Source: Porphyra umbilicalis (Eukaryota; Rhodophyta; Bangiophyceae; Bangiales; Bangiaceae). Taken from it: DNA of 64,000 bases. Both the position numbers and the translations under genes were made by a program. The DNA is taken from assembly GCA_002049455.2 (NCBI GenBank), contig KV918815.1, positions 1 through 64,000 of the forward strand. The letters run 5' to 3'. Of the stretch, positions 50,865-62,442 are shown one piece after another (position 1 is the first letter of the stretch; each line of letters begins with the position of its first letter). Under the pieces are notes generated by a model that saw nothing but the letters and a program-made list of their open reading frames with translations, did no database searches and was not told the origin of the DNA.

Positions 50865-53645
50865 ATGTCTTCCTCATTTCCAAGTGCCGACAGGGGCAGT
50901 TGCCCGATCGAGGAGGACGCTGTGACGCCGCGAAGGTGTCCCCGCCCCTCCCCGACCGAGCAGCACTGGCCTTTGTCCGGCTCGCAACCGAGTGATGAGG
51001 AGGAGGCGCCCCCGTCCCAGACAACTGCGAGCGATGTTGACGTCCTTACCTCAGTAATAGGGCCGTACGCGCCCACGCCGGCGCTCGCGTGCCCTGCACC
51101 TCTAATTCATGGCGGGCAGGAGTGGCTTCCGGTGCAGGACGGGGGCAAGGCCTGGACCAAAGAACCCAAGGCGAACCACTTCTTCGACACACTTCACGGG
51201 TCAGGCGAGGACCAGAGGGGCCACTTTGTCGTCAGGTGCCGCGCTTGTTCCCTAGAAGGCGTGACCACGACGTATATGCTCCGTCGTGGCAAGTCGAGCA
51301 ACGCCTGGAAGCACTTTGATATATTGGCGGCATCGCGGGTCTCCAGCGCGCTGCAGCGGAGCAGACATGCAGCTGTCGCAACCTACCGGACGGACGCCAA
51401 CGATGCCCCGAAGGCTGGCGGCAGTGGAACGGGTGGCCCCATGTCGGCGTTCCTGACGGTACCTCGCGACCGGATCATGAGCCCCGAGCAAGCTCGTCCT
51501 CATCACGTGCGCTTGGTCCTAATGCTCGTCATGACGTTGTCGCCGTTTGCCCTGGCGGGGTATGCGTATTTGCACGAATTTGTCAGAGGCCTGGGAGTGC
51601 CGTACACAACCTCATCTCCGGCTGGCGTGCGCGACGTCTTGTTGGATTTGTACCTCTTCATCACGGATCGACTGCGGCGCGATGTGCGACAGCTGCAAAG
51701 TCGGTACCGGGGGCTACCCTTTTTTCACCTTGTGACGGACCTATGGACGGAGCGCCACGGCTCTGGATCTTACGGGTCGCTCGTGCTGAGGTGCGTGAAC
51801 CCCGACAGCTTCTGAATGCTTGAGCTTCACCTCGGCGTCACGCCCTTCGCTGGGCGCCACGACCACGAGAACATCAATACTTGGCTTCTGCAGCAGCTGT
51901 CGCGCTTCGGGGTGCGCCCACAAGACGTGAGCTCTTCTACGACGGACTCGGGCAGCAACGTCAAGAAGGCCCTGAGCCAACTGTGGCCGCGATGGATACC
52001 CTGTGCGGCACACGCCACCCATCTAGCAGTCAAGTCGGCCCTGGGAGCGACGGGGCAGGCGTCAACTGCACAAGACTCTCGGTCGGGCGCCGCCGCATCC
52101 TCAAGGCAGGGAAGCCTAAATCCGGCGGCCAGCAGGCTCTCGCGTCGGACACGCAAGACGACAGCCCACTTCCACAAATCACCTGCGAGCGTCGCGATGC
52201 TCAACGCTGTCCCGCTTCCTGGAGATAATGGCGCCCGAAAGCTGCTCACGGAGTCGCCAACTCGGTGGGGTTCAACTTTTATTTCGCTTGCACGGCTTTT
52301 CACCCTCATGCCGCGGCTGGTCGGTTTTGGGAGGTTACGGAACCTAACGGCGGCGCAGGAGAGGCGCTGCATCGAGAGGGCGGTCTGAGAGCCTGTGCGG
52401 CACCTGATTGGTGTCCTGCAGCCGTCTTACGAGGCGTCTATGGCATTGCAAAACGCATCCGCCACCGTGGCGGAGGCGTTCGAGCTTGTGTGTCGACTGC
52501 AGCGGACGATGCAGGTGCCCTCGTACCCTTGCCCCATTGACCACACCGAGCCGCTTGCCGTTGGACGTGACGCCATTCTCGCCTTTTTGGACGCGGACAA
52601 GGGTGGGACAGACGTTATGGAGCTTGATGGCCGCCTCTACGAGCATGAGCAGGTGTACGTGACTCGTACTCGAACAGCCACCAGTATGTGCTCTGAAGCA
52701 GCTGCGGTTGTGCCCGTGCTTCAAGATGAGCTCGACAAGCGTTTCTTAAACGAGATGGACAAGACCAAGATTTGGCTCATGAACGACGCAGTTTTGGCTG
52801 CAACAATCGTCACGCCTGGCGGCGGATCGATGCTCAAAAAGGTGGCCAAAAGACGCGGACAAGGCGACGCCACGGAACGCGCCCGCGCCGCTGTAAGGGC
52901 GACGACCATGTACTCTCTGGACGACCGCCCGGCAGCACGCTCGCGTCGCGGGGAGCTCTAGAGTGAGCGAAAGAGGTGCCGCACGTCTTTGATAGGTTGG
53001 GACTCGGAAGAGAGTCGGGGGACCTGTGACGACACGCCTGGGGAGCTCGCGATGCGGGAGCTAGATCGCTTTCTAATGACGGTCGTTCCCGATGACTACG
53101 ACGGCGCCCTGGGCTTCTGGGCAGCGCGCCGAGATGACTACCCCCTGCTCCATCTTGTCGCGTGCTCCCTCCTTGGAGCGTCTGGGTCATCTTCCGCGTC
53201 TGAGCGTGATTTCTCTGCTGCTGGGCTTGTTCTGCGCAAGGACAGGTCCACGCTCCTCGCCGAGCACGTGGAGATGCACTGCCTTTTGCGCTTCAATGCG
53301 CACCTGCTGCCGTCGGACCTTTTGCTCATCCCGCGCCTATCCCAAGACGAGCGTTCGTCTGCTAGAGCACACATGCAGCCTCTGACATCCGAAATGCGTG
53401 CCGGTGGGACCGCGGCGGGCGATTCATCGGAGAGTGACAGCGACATGTTCTTAGAAGAGTCTGACTTTGAAGACGGGGACTTTTGGACTGTCGTTGGTAG
53501 CGGGGTCGGCCGTGCTTCGCTTCATTTTTTTGCTTGTTTGACGATCGTTGTCGTCGTGTTAATTGCAAGGTTCATCAAACCGAGCTCGTGCAGTCACCGG
53601 TCATCTTTGCTCCTCCCGTGCCCGTGCCTAGTTGACGTTCCTTGA
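50865..53645 (+). pseudogene. hAT transposase with three in-frame stops
   Basis: A single frame is readable from MSSSFPSADRGS (50865; open upstream to 50751) to 53645, broken only by TGA at 51813, TGA at 52386 and TAG at 52959. The N-terminal part has a BED-like finger (VRCRACSLEGVTT...NAWKHFD). The middle contains the RNase H-like fold segments FFHLVTDLWTERHGSGSYGS, SSTTDSGSNVKKAL and IPCAAHATHLAVKSALG, where the family keeps catalytic and CxxH residues. The C-terminal dimerisation domain (hATC) reads LGFWAARRDDYPLLHLVACS, SSSASERDFSAAGLVL and RSTLLAEHVEMHCLLRFNAH, a very clear match. A hydrophobic segment near the end (FFACLTIVVVVLIARF) is unusual. Two stops sit where CGA would fit and one where CAG would fit. 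Confidence 0.88.
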
Positions 53646-56600
53646 GGCGCCGGTAAGGTGAATGACTATGGCCGTGCCGTGTGTGCTAGGGTACAAGTGT
53701 ACAAGCGACCAAAGAGACTGCGCCGGAGACAGCGGGCGCTCGGATTGCTGTCGCAACAGCAATGAAAACTGACAGGCTGCATCCTGCGAGCAGGTGCGGG
53801 CGACGTCGTGACGTTTCTCGTGCCGTGCGAGGCTGTAGAAACAAACTGGTTGGGGATGGACGTGAAAGACGAGCGCTAGTCTGGAGGTAGGGTGGAAGGC
53901 CGCTACTGCGCAAGACACTCGTTAAAGAGAGCCCACGCTAGCAAGAACATGCATCACAAAGAGGTAACTGCGAGCAACAAGACGTTTCCATGCCCCCCCC
54001 CCCCACCAACGCCACCTCATTGACCTCCTGCAGGGGCGCGCTGCAGAGGTCAGTCTTGCGCGCGGGCTTTGCGCACATAGTGGCGTGCTGGTCGGACAAA
54101 CAGGGACGCCACCAAGTGCTCTCTACTTGCAAGCACGGCGCATCCGCGCCCGTTTGGCTCGCCAGAGCCCCCACCAGTCCCGCTCTGCCGCAACCGCCGG
54201 CTGCGGCCGCACAGCCAGCCACTCGGGGCGGCGCCGTCGCCACTTTCCCCATCGACTGAGGCTGTCCCCCCTCCCCGCTACATCTCCCCCTGCCCCCGAC
54301 ACAGACGCCGCGCGGGTGACAAAGGAAAAAGACAGCACGCGGCGGGGCGGGCGACGAGGGGGCCCACCATTGCCCGTCGCTCGCTCGGGAGAAAAAATGA
54401 ATGGCCCCGCAGCTTGCCCGTCCGCCCGCCCGCGCGCACGCCCGGGGCACGCGGCTGACCCAACGATCGAGTCCCAACGGCAGACATCAGCTGCTTATAT
54501 CTGCCTCGCGCGGGCGCCACCCCCCCCCCCCCAGCTGTAACCGTGTCCTTTCTCCCCACCATGCCGCACCACGCTCTAGCTGCCGCCAACAGCCGCGCAC
54601 GCGGAGACGACAACACGTGCGTCGTGCCCGCCGCCTGCAACCTCCGAGGCAATGCCACCGCGCAGTGTCGCTACCCTGGGACCGCAGGGTCACCAGACGC
54701 TCGCGGCCATGGCGCCACCCCCACGCCGACGGCGGCGCGGGCGGTGTCGGCGGCGTCGGCCAACCAGCATCGACCAGACACGCGCATCTGCCTCGGTAAC
54801 AGGGCGGGTTCATGGCCGTCGCAGTTGTATGCGGGCCGGTAATTGGGGGGCACTGCCGCCTTCAAAGGGGTCATTGCCCATTGTGGCCGCTGACGCCGCC
54901 ACAGGCGTCACGCACCCTCGCACTGGACAAGGGGAAAGCGACAACGGCATTACTACCGCCGCATTCCGCCACTGCCGCTACAAAGGCGTACGGCCACCAC
55001 CGCCGCCTCCGCCGCGTGCCGCAACCGCCACCTCCGCCACCGTCCGTCGAAACGCCAGGCGTCCCTCCGCTACCCAGACGGGGCGGTGCGGGCCGCTGAC
55101 TGCCGCTGCGGCGGGGCCACCGCAAGTCACCCACCTGCGCCCCCCAAACCCACCCTACGGACGCGCATTGACGCCGGCGAGGACAGCCTTTACTTTGGGA
55201 GGCCCCCACACCGCCGCAATGTCGCGACGCGTCGGCATGAGCTCGCTTACAGAGGTGACCACCGCGCGCGGCGGCGGCAGCACCGGCGGCAACGGCACAA
55301 CAAAGGCTTAAAACGATGCGTGCCGCGTCCCTGCCGGTTCGCAGCGGCGACACAGCGATGGTAGACCGCTGCACTACCGCCATCCCCCTGTCCGCCGCCC
55401 TTGCAGCCTCGCAGAACACAGAAGGCGCGTCCACCTTGACGGCTCCGCGGCGCCGCGACGGCGGCGGGCGCGGCGGCAACCGCAGGAACGACCCGCCGCG
55501 CCATTGTCGGTCAGTGGCCAGCCGCCGGGGAGCGAGGTGGCAGCTTGAGCGGCCGCTTTTAGTTGTGTGAGCGCAGCGGCCCCGCTCGGCCGCGGCAGCA
55601 GTGGCCCACAGAAACCTGGTCAGCCTCATTTCTGCCGACACGCGAGTGCGCGGCACGCGCTCCCCGCCGCCCGTCCCTCTCCCCTCCCCCCACGGCCAGC
55701 GGTGCGCCGCCTGCCGTTCGACGCTCAGCAGCACCGTCCGCGGCAAACGACCACCGCGGACCCGTCGCCAGTCGGCCGCAATGGCGGCGGCCAATGCCAA
55801 CGACGACTGCGCACGCGCCGCCCTCTTTCCGTGCGTATGGCGGCCGAGGCCGCGCCCGCGGCGGCGGTCGCGCATGTGCCTGTGCCGACGGCCGCACGCT
55901 TTTCGCATTTGTCCGTGGGGCAGGGGCGGCCGCCGCCGCCCGTGTCGCCCCGTAGATTGGTGCCAGTTCACGACCCGAAGTCGCACGCGGCGGCAGCGCC
56001 CGCACCACGCGTCGCCTGCGGCGACACGGTGGCCGCACGTCGGCCGCGTCGCTGCGGGGGGGGCCCGCGCGGCCATTGCTTCAGCCGAACCCGTCGTCAC
56101 GCCGCACCTGGCATGCGCAGCCGTGGTGGTGAAGGCAAGTGGCGCGCCATCCATTGCGGGCCGCGGGGGGGGGGCGTGGGGGGGGAAAGAGGGTGCACTC
56201 ATGTTTAAGAGACGAGGGAGCAGGGGCGGAGGGGGGGGGATGGTGTAGGACGCCGCGTCGCAAAAGGGAGGAGCGCATCACGAGGGCCGCTGCGAGAGAG
56301 GGCGGGCAAGGGGAGGGAACACCGTAAAGCTGGACTATCCTCCAATGCTTCATTTTTCTGGTAGTGTCGTCCCCGCCAAAGCCGGAGATACCCGAGACAA
56401 GCCGATTGCTGTCTGGGCCAATCAAACGCAGACAACAGCTTCTTGGCTACTCATGGACTGTCCATGTTTTCGGCGGAGAGACAAAAATGCACTGCAGCAT
56501 GCAGACAAAGAACGAACGCACTGTCACACTGACACAGCACTCATCATATTTTCATCAAGACACGCTCAATCTTCGGAAGAATACATACAAGTGAGGGCAC

Positions 56601-58099
56601 GCACAAGCGTTTTGTCCATCGTGACCAGTACAGCCGATGACTCGGCTGAATTTTGCCACCTCCCTTCCCACCACTCCCTCTCCGCCACGTCCCTCTGAGG
56701 CTGTACACCCAGAGGTGAACGATAGAGCGCGGCATGCGGCACAGGGGCATGCGCGTCGCGGTGGTGGCCATGGCCGGTGATAGGCTCGAGCAGACGGCCT
56801 ACGTTGCGGGCAGCAGGAAGCGAGATTTCCAGAGCGGACGCAATGAAGAAAAAGGAGCGCGCACGGTCGTCTACGATCTTGAAGGCACCGTGCGGGCGCC
56901 GCGACACCGAGGGAGAAACAGCAGGTGTGCGTGCAAGTGGAGGGCGCCGACAGCATCCGGGGCCCCGTCCGAGGCTTCCTCCACCGTCTGCAGCCATCCC
57001 GCCCCACGCGCAAGCGATGCGCATACCATTTATACCTGCGACCGCTCATGCTCCTATTCGCCCAGGGATCATCAACAGGAGCCTAAGGACGCCTCCCAAG
57101 CCGTCCTCCCCACCTTCACCCAGAGGCCGCGACCCAGCTCCAGCGCATGGCCCACCACACACGCAGGCGAGACGGAGGTGGAGCCACATCGGCAGGCTAC
57201 CCCCTCCTCCTCCCACGAGCCGCACAGACGATCGTCCGCCATGGTAGCTCAAAGAAGGCGTCGCGCCTCGCGCTCCGACTCGCACCCCCCCCTCGCCCCA
57301 ACTCCCTCACTTCAGCCGCACCACCGCGTCACGAGCGGCGAAGTTCCCCCCCTCGGCCGCCTCCCACCGCCGCCGCCCCTTCCCCAGCCGCCGCAGCAGC
57401 GCGTCGACCACCCCTGCCGCCGCAGCCACCCGCGCCTCGGCCACATCGGCCGCCGCCCGCGCTTCGTGTCGCGGAGGCGGGCAGCGACCGTAGAGCTCGC
57501 CGCCATGCCCTCTGGCGAAGCCAGCGGCCGCGGCGGTGCGTATGATGATGCTCGTGGCGCTCTCCAGCATCAGCAGCGCAAGACCTTACGTCTCTGCACC
57601 GTGCAGACCGCAGGTTGGCGCGGCATCAAGCGTGAACCGGGCGGTGAGGTACGGCATGAAAAGGAAGTCGCCGTGGTCGGGGGCGGCGGGTGGCGGGGGC
57701 GTCGGCGGCGGCGGCCACCGGTGCATTGGCATGGTCGTCCGCTGTAAGGTCCGCAAGAGTGCCGGCGGGGACGGCTGGAGGGGGTGCGGCGGGGACGACG
57801 CAGGGGCGTCGGCGGCGGTCGTCCAGAACGGCGGGACTGGGGCGACAACCGGCTTGCAGCACGCTCCCCGAGGGCCCACGTTCACCCACCCCAGAGCCCC
57901 AGGCAGTGCAGAAAGTGGGAGGCTGGGTCACGATTGTGCTGGCTGCCGGAACGGCCCCCCCATGGCCACATGACTCATCGGGCGCTGTGGCACTCTGTCG
58001 CCCCCGCGCTTCGTGAACGCATTTTGATTGGCCGTTTCGACCTCACCATATGGCGTCGGGTCTAGGTCCGAGCGTGAAGGCCGGAAGCTTGGAAGAGGC
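53646..58099. other. Internal hAT sequence without recognised genes
   Basis: GC-rich and Ala/Pro/Arg-biased in many frames on both strands. The least biased readings are minus-strand: around 56566-57024 (RPHGAFKIVDDRARSFFFIA, ISLPAARNVGRLLEPITGHG) and around 57307-57700. I cannot join them or assign a function. They could be captured host gene fragments. Confidence 0.4.
57307..57570 (-). CDS. Possible exon or gene fragment inside the hAT element
   Basis: An 87-codon frame of fairly balanced composition: MLESATSIIIRTAAAAGFAR, GELYGRCPPPRHEARAAADV, VAAAAGVVDALLRRLGKGRR and a short tail. A neighbouring minus-strand frame upstream (HGDFLFMPYLTARFTLDAAP, about 57600-57670) might belong to the same gene. 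No family recognised. Confidence 0.25.
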   Translation of the reverse strand: MLESATSIIIRTAAAAGFARGHGGELYGRCPPPRHEARAAADVAEARVAAAAGVVDALLRRLGKGRRRWEAAEGGNFAARDAVVRLK

Positions 58100-58487
58100 G
58101 GATTATATCCGAATATAGATCCATTTCCTATCCACATTCCTTCGGTTCAAATATTGGGATATAATCTTCACTTATATCCTGACACCTGGGAAAGAATCCT
58201 CATCCGGATCCACGACAGACGCATATATCCGTATCTGTACTTGTCGCAAGTATGCTCGAATATATCCAAGTCAAAGAGAAATCATGTAGCCTGACATCCC
58301 CTGGTGGGTACGTCCGCGACGACCGCCCGCACTCGCCGGGTAGGGAGTAGGTACCCGGGTTTGAGTGGGGCGCCGGGGCGCTCAGTTCTGCGTAGACCGG
58401 CCCCCATGGTGCTTGTCCCTAGTTGTGTTGGATCTATTGTCGGGGGTGTGTTCGAAGAGTACCCCGTACTGGGGGTTTGTAGTTGTA

Positions 58488-61400
58488 TTATACCCTTCTT
58501 CGCATCGTGAGCCGGTGCCGCGCACAGTGCTGGCGGACCTTCTCAGCCGGGAGGTCCTCCACATAGTGCCAGGAGTCCTCCCGGGGTCCATACCGGACCC
58601 ACCTGACCTTGAGCAAGAGTCGCTCCTGGTCATCGTGCTCCCGTCCGACAAAGCGGTCGAAAACAGCCTCATTCGGTTTACTAACCGATGAGGGGAGGGA
58701 CGGGACCCGCCACGCGGTCAGTGCCCGCGCCCACTCCGGGTCCCCCTCCGCTGGTTCCGGGGCCCGGGTGGCGTAGTTCCCATTGATGGTACGGATACCA
58801 TCGTCACTTTCGATGGTAAGCCGACGCCCGTCGGTCTTCAAGATCTGGTAGGGTCCCAGTTTCTTGAAGACGAGTTGACCCCCCTGGTTCTCGTGGGACT
58901 TCACGAATACCCAGTCTCCAACTTGGAGGGCTTCGCGGCGAGTTTGCACGCGCTTGTCGAAGGCTCGTTTGTACCGGGCCTGTGCCTTTTCCATGGTGTC
59001 CCGTACTACGGGGATAAGGGAGTCAAGGCGCTGGAGGAAATTCTCCTTGGCTCGCCCGGGGGTTACTATCTCCCCGGGGTCGGTATCCGCTGTAAGTCGC
59101 TTGAGTGCCACTGGAGTAAGCCGCCGGGGGCTTACGAACGCAAAAGGGATCTGCCCGGTGCTACTTTGCACTTGCGAATTGTAAGCTGTTACTATCAGGA
59201 TTAAGTATCGGGACCACGTAACTACGTGGTCACTTACTTAGTGTCGTCGTTGCTTAACTAAGGTATTATGAAACCGTTCGACCTGCCCATTAGTTTGTGG
59301 GTGGTAAGGGGTGGCATAGTTAGTGTCAATACCCAGGGTCTTGAGCACCCCTTGCCAGAGTACGGCAGCGAATTGGGGTCCGTTATCCGATAGAATTGAA
59401 TTGGGGATCCCATATTTAGCAACCCACGTATCGAGGAATGCGCTGAGAACATCCAAAGCCGTGATGTCTCGAAGCGGGTCCGCCGGAGTGACCTTAGTAA
59501 ATCGGTCACAAATAACGAGGATATACTCATATCCTTCGGGGGTCCTGGGCAGGGGGCCAAGTAAGTCAATGGCCAGCGCTGCGAAGGGTTCCGTCGCGGG
59601 GAACAACCTCATGAACGCTTTACTCTGCGCAGCCATGAGCCGGTTCCTTGCACAGGTGGGGCAAGCTGCCACCCACCCGAACACATCCATCGCCAGCGAG
59701 GGCCAGTAGTATTGGTCCCGCAGGGTCTGGTACATGCGCGTCCCACCTGGATGCGCAGCCAAGGGGGAGGAGTGCTCCGCCCGTAACACGTCCTTGACTA
59801 GGGACTGGGGGACCAGTACCTGCTGGGTCCCCTCGCGGTGTCCGCGACGGCACAACAACCCGTCTGCGTTCTCGTAGAAGCGCGTGGGCGTGGGGGTGTC
59901 AAGTAACTTCTTGACCCCCTGACAGAACTCGTCTGTCGCCTGCTTCTGGACTAGTTCGCCCAGGGGCACGCGCGCGGTCTCCCTGTTCTCGGGCGGTCGG
60001 GGGTCGAGTACCGCCCCCGATCGAGTGGTCACCCCAACTGTGGGAATCTCCTGGGAGATGGGTACCGTATCCAGCCCCTCAGTTGGGATGCGGGACAGAG
60101 CGTCGGCCACCGCATGTTGGGGGCCGGGCTTGTATTCAACATCATAGTCGAACTCCGAGAGGAGGATACGCCAACGATTGAGTCGATTGTTGGTGCCGGC
60201 CGTCGTGGTTAGTATCCACTTCAGGGCCTTGTGGTCACTCCGGATGAGGAACTTTGTGCCCTCGATGTACGGTCGTAGTAAACCGACAGCCCACACCACA
60301 CCTAGTCCCTCAATCTCGGTGACGGTGTAGTTCTTCTCCGCCAGCAGTATGCCCTTAATGAAGTAGCTTACGGGCAAGTACTTGCCATCCCGTTGTTGCT
60401 GTAGTAGGCAACACCCTAGCTGGTCGTAGCTAGCATCCACATCGATGATGTACTTCCCCTCCTTATGCCGTTGCGCAAGGATGGGTGGGTGGCATAGCTG
60501 TTCGCGTAGTTTGTCGAACGCGTTCTGTTCCTCCGGAGTAGGGGGACTCAACCGCTTCGGAAGCTTCACGCTGTTCAAGTTGTTCAGCGGCTTCGTGGTA
60601 TTAGCGAAGTTTACCGTGAACCGACGGTAGACATTGCACATCCCCAAGAAACTCCTGAGTTGGGTTTGGGTCTGGGGGAAACTGGCCTTCTTGATGGCCT
60701 TGAGGTTCTTCACGTTCACACTCAAGCGTCCTGGCCGCACTACATGGCCAAGGTACTCCACCTCGTTAGTAAAGAGGTAGCTCTTCTGTGCTTTGAGGGT
60801 GACCCCGTGCTTCCCGAGTAAGGTGAGCACCGTGTCCAAGTGGGACAGGTGCGACTCGGCATCGGTGGAGAAGATGATGAGGTCGTCTAAGTAGACGAGC
60901 ACATTTCTGCCACTTGAATCCGGATAGGATCATGTCAATAGCCCTCTGGAAAGTGGCAGGGGCATTGCGCAGGCGAAACGGAAGACGCGTACACTGGTAC
61001 GTTACACAGTGGCAGATGAATGCCGTCTTCGGTTTACCCTCCTCGGCTAGGGGGATCTGCCAGTACCCCGCGTTACATTCCAACGTGGAGAAGAACTGTG
61101 CATCCTCTAAGTAGTCGAGGCAGTCGTCCATCCGGGGTAATGGATACGAGTCGCGTACTGTGCGCTCGTTCAACTGCCGATAGTCGATGCAGAACCGGAG
61201 ACTCCCGTCGGGCTGCGGGATGAGTACCACCGGGCTAGCCCATTCACTCTGGCTCGGCTCTATAACTTCGAGCTTGAGCGTTTGGTCGACTTGGAACCTT
61301 GATGAGTTCCCTAGTTCGGGGACCCATCCGGTCGTGGTTGAGCCGGACGGGCTTGGAGCCCGGCTTCAATTCGATCCGGTGCTCTGTGGCCTTAATGGAG

Positions 61401-62230
61401 CCCAAGTGCCCACTCCAGAGGGCTCGGTGCTTCTCCAGTAGGGCGAGCACTTGAGGCCGCAGCCCCTCCGGCACGTTCGAAGTCTGAACGTGAGGCTCCT
61501 CCACGTGGTCCGTCACGTCGGGCGCGGTGGTTGGACTGGGGCTGAGTGCAGCCCAGTCCTCTCGGGATATGGCGGGTAACGTACCGGAGTAGGCCGACAT
61601 ATGCCCCATGACCATGCCCTTGGGGAATCGCTTACTCGTGTTCCCCGTATGGGCTACCTCCACCCACCACGTCTGGTTGGCGGTGCAGTCCATGGTGCCA
61701 GTTGCAACATGCACGCGGTGGCGCTCATACACTCGATGGCGCTGGGTGATGACCCCATTCCCTTGGAATGACGTCTGTACTGGGACGTATCCCCGGGACC
61801 GCGGGGGTATAACCACCTCGTGTGCCAGGCGCACCTTGGTGTCCGCCTCACTAGCGGCCCCCGACTGGGGCTGGTCCGCCCGGGCATACGACACCGTCTT
61901 ACCCCGACGGTGGAACGGAACCCTACATCCGTTTAATAACCAGATGTACCCCTTGAGCCAGCAAATGTTGGGGACATGGACGTCAGTGTAGTCGGTCCCT
62001 AGAAGTAGAGGGACCGACATGCCGCGCACTACCCCACACGTGACTGGGGTGGAGTAAGTGCCGACTCGCACCGTCAGAGTCACGGTGTCCGTGATAGGAA
62101 GGAGTCCCCAATTCAGGTCAAACAACTGGGCGGTCGCCGCGTCTGAGGGCGCCACCTCCATCTCCGGGGGGAGTAGCGCTTCCAGTACTAGGGAGACGCA
62201 CGACCCCGTGTCGACTATGACGCGGAGGGC
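58488..62230 (-). pseudogene. Gypsy pol: protease, RT, RNase H, integrase, chromodomain
   Basis: Protease VIVDTGSCVSLVLEALLPPE lies near 62210, just after an in-frame TAA at about 62231. RT: IDYRQLNERTVRDSYPLPRM (~61170), motif A reading FSTLECNAGYWQI with Glu (codon 61078-61080) where the family has the catalytic Asp, and YLDDLIIFS (~60890). RNase H: YIIDVDASYDQLGCCLLQQQ, DHKALKWILTT, HAVADALSR. Integrase: HHCC knuckle (H...HPGGTRMY...CPTCARNR), AIDLLGPLPRTPEGYEYILV, SDNGPQF and HPQTNGQVERFH, keeping D, D and E. The last ~50 residues (EAVFDRFVGREHDDQERLLL, KVRWVRYGPREDSWHYVEDL) form a chromodomain, which in chromoviruses directs insertion to marked chromatin. Shifts near 61290, 60915 and 59200 plus the Asp-to-Glu change indicate an inactive copy. 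Confidence 0.88.
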
Positions 62231-62442
62231 TTAATCACGACCCGCGTCTAGCCAGACGCGACTGTCCACCTAGTATTTGGTCCCCGTCAAAATGGCCACC
62301 ACATTCTGGCCGCCTGCCACCCTCGGGAGGGGTGCGTCCCGAGGGCGGATTCCCCTGGGTCGGGATAGGATGCGTACTGGCATCTCATCTACGCCCCGGG
62401 TTGGGTCCACCGGCTGCCGCGGGGAGGGCCCAACACCGGTGG

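Larger units (their letters stand above)
50455..58303 (+). mobile_element. hAT-type DNA transposon, 7.85 kb
   Basis: The left end is CAGGGGTTGTCATGG; the right end, read inverted, is CAGGGGATGTCAGGC, so 11 of the first 12 bases pair. The flanking 8-mers are GAGAGTAC (50447-50454) and GTGGGTAC (58304-58311), 6 of 8 identical, matching the 8-bp duplication of hAT elements. Subterminal regions on both sides (50468-50660 and 58100-58270) are AT-rich and contain many TATATCC/TATCCG motifs in both orientations, typical of hAT subterminal binding sites. The transposase is inside, in plus orientation. About 4.4 kb of additional sequence lies between the transposase and the right end. Confidence 0.8.

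Noticed and set aside
54871-56202. 443-codon minus-strand frame within hAT
   Set aside because: Strongly Arg/Ala/Gly-biased, no recognisable segment; kept only as part of the unassigned hAT interior.
50480-58270. Alternative hAT ends at CAGGGATTTATCCGAGCAT / ATGCTCGAATATATCCAAG
   Set aside because: These pair moderately but lack a target duplication; the outer CAGGGG ends with 8-bp flanks fit better, so these are subterminal repeats.
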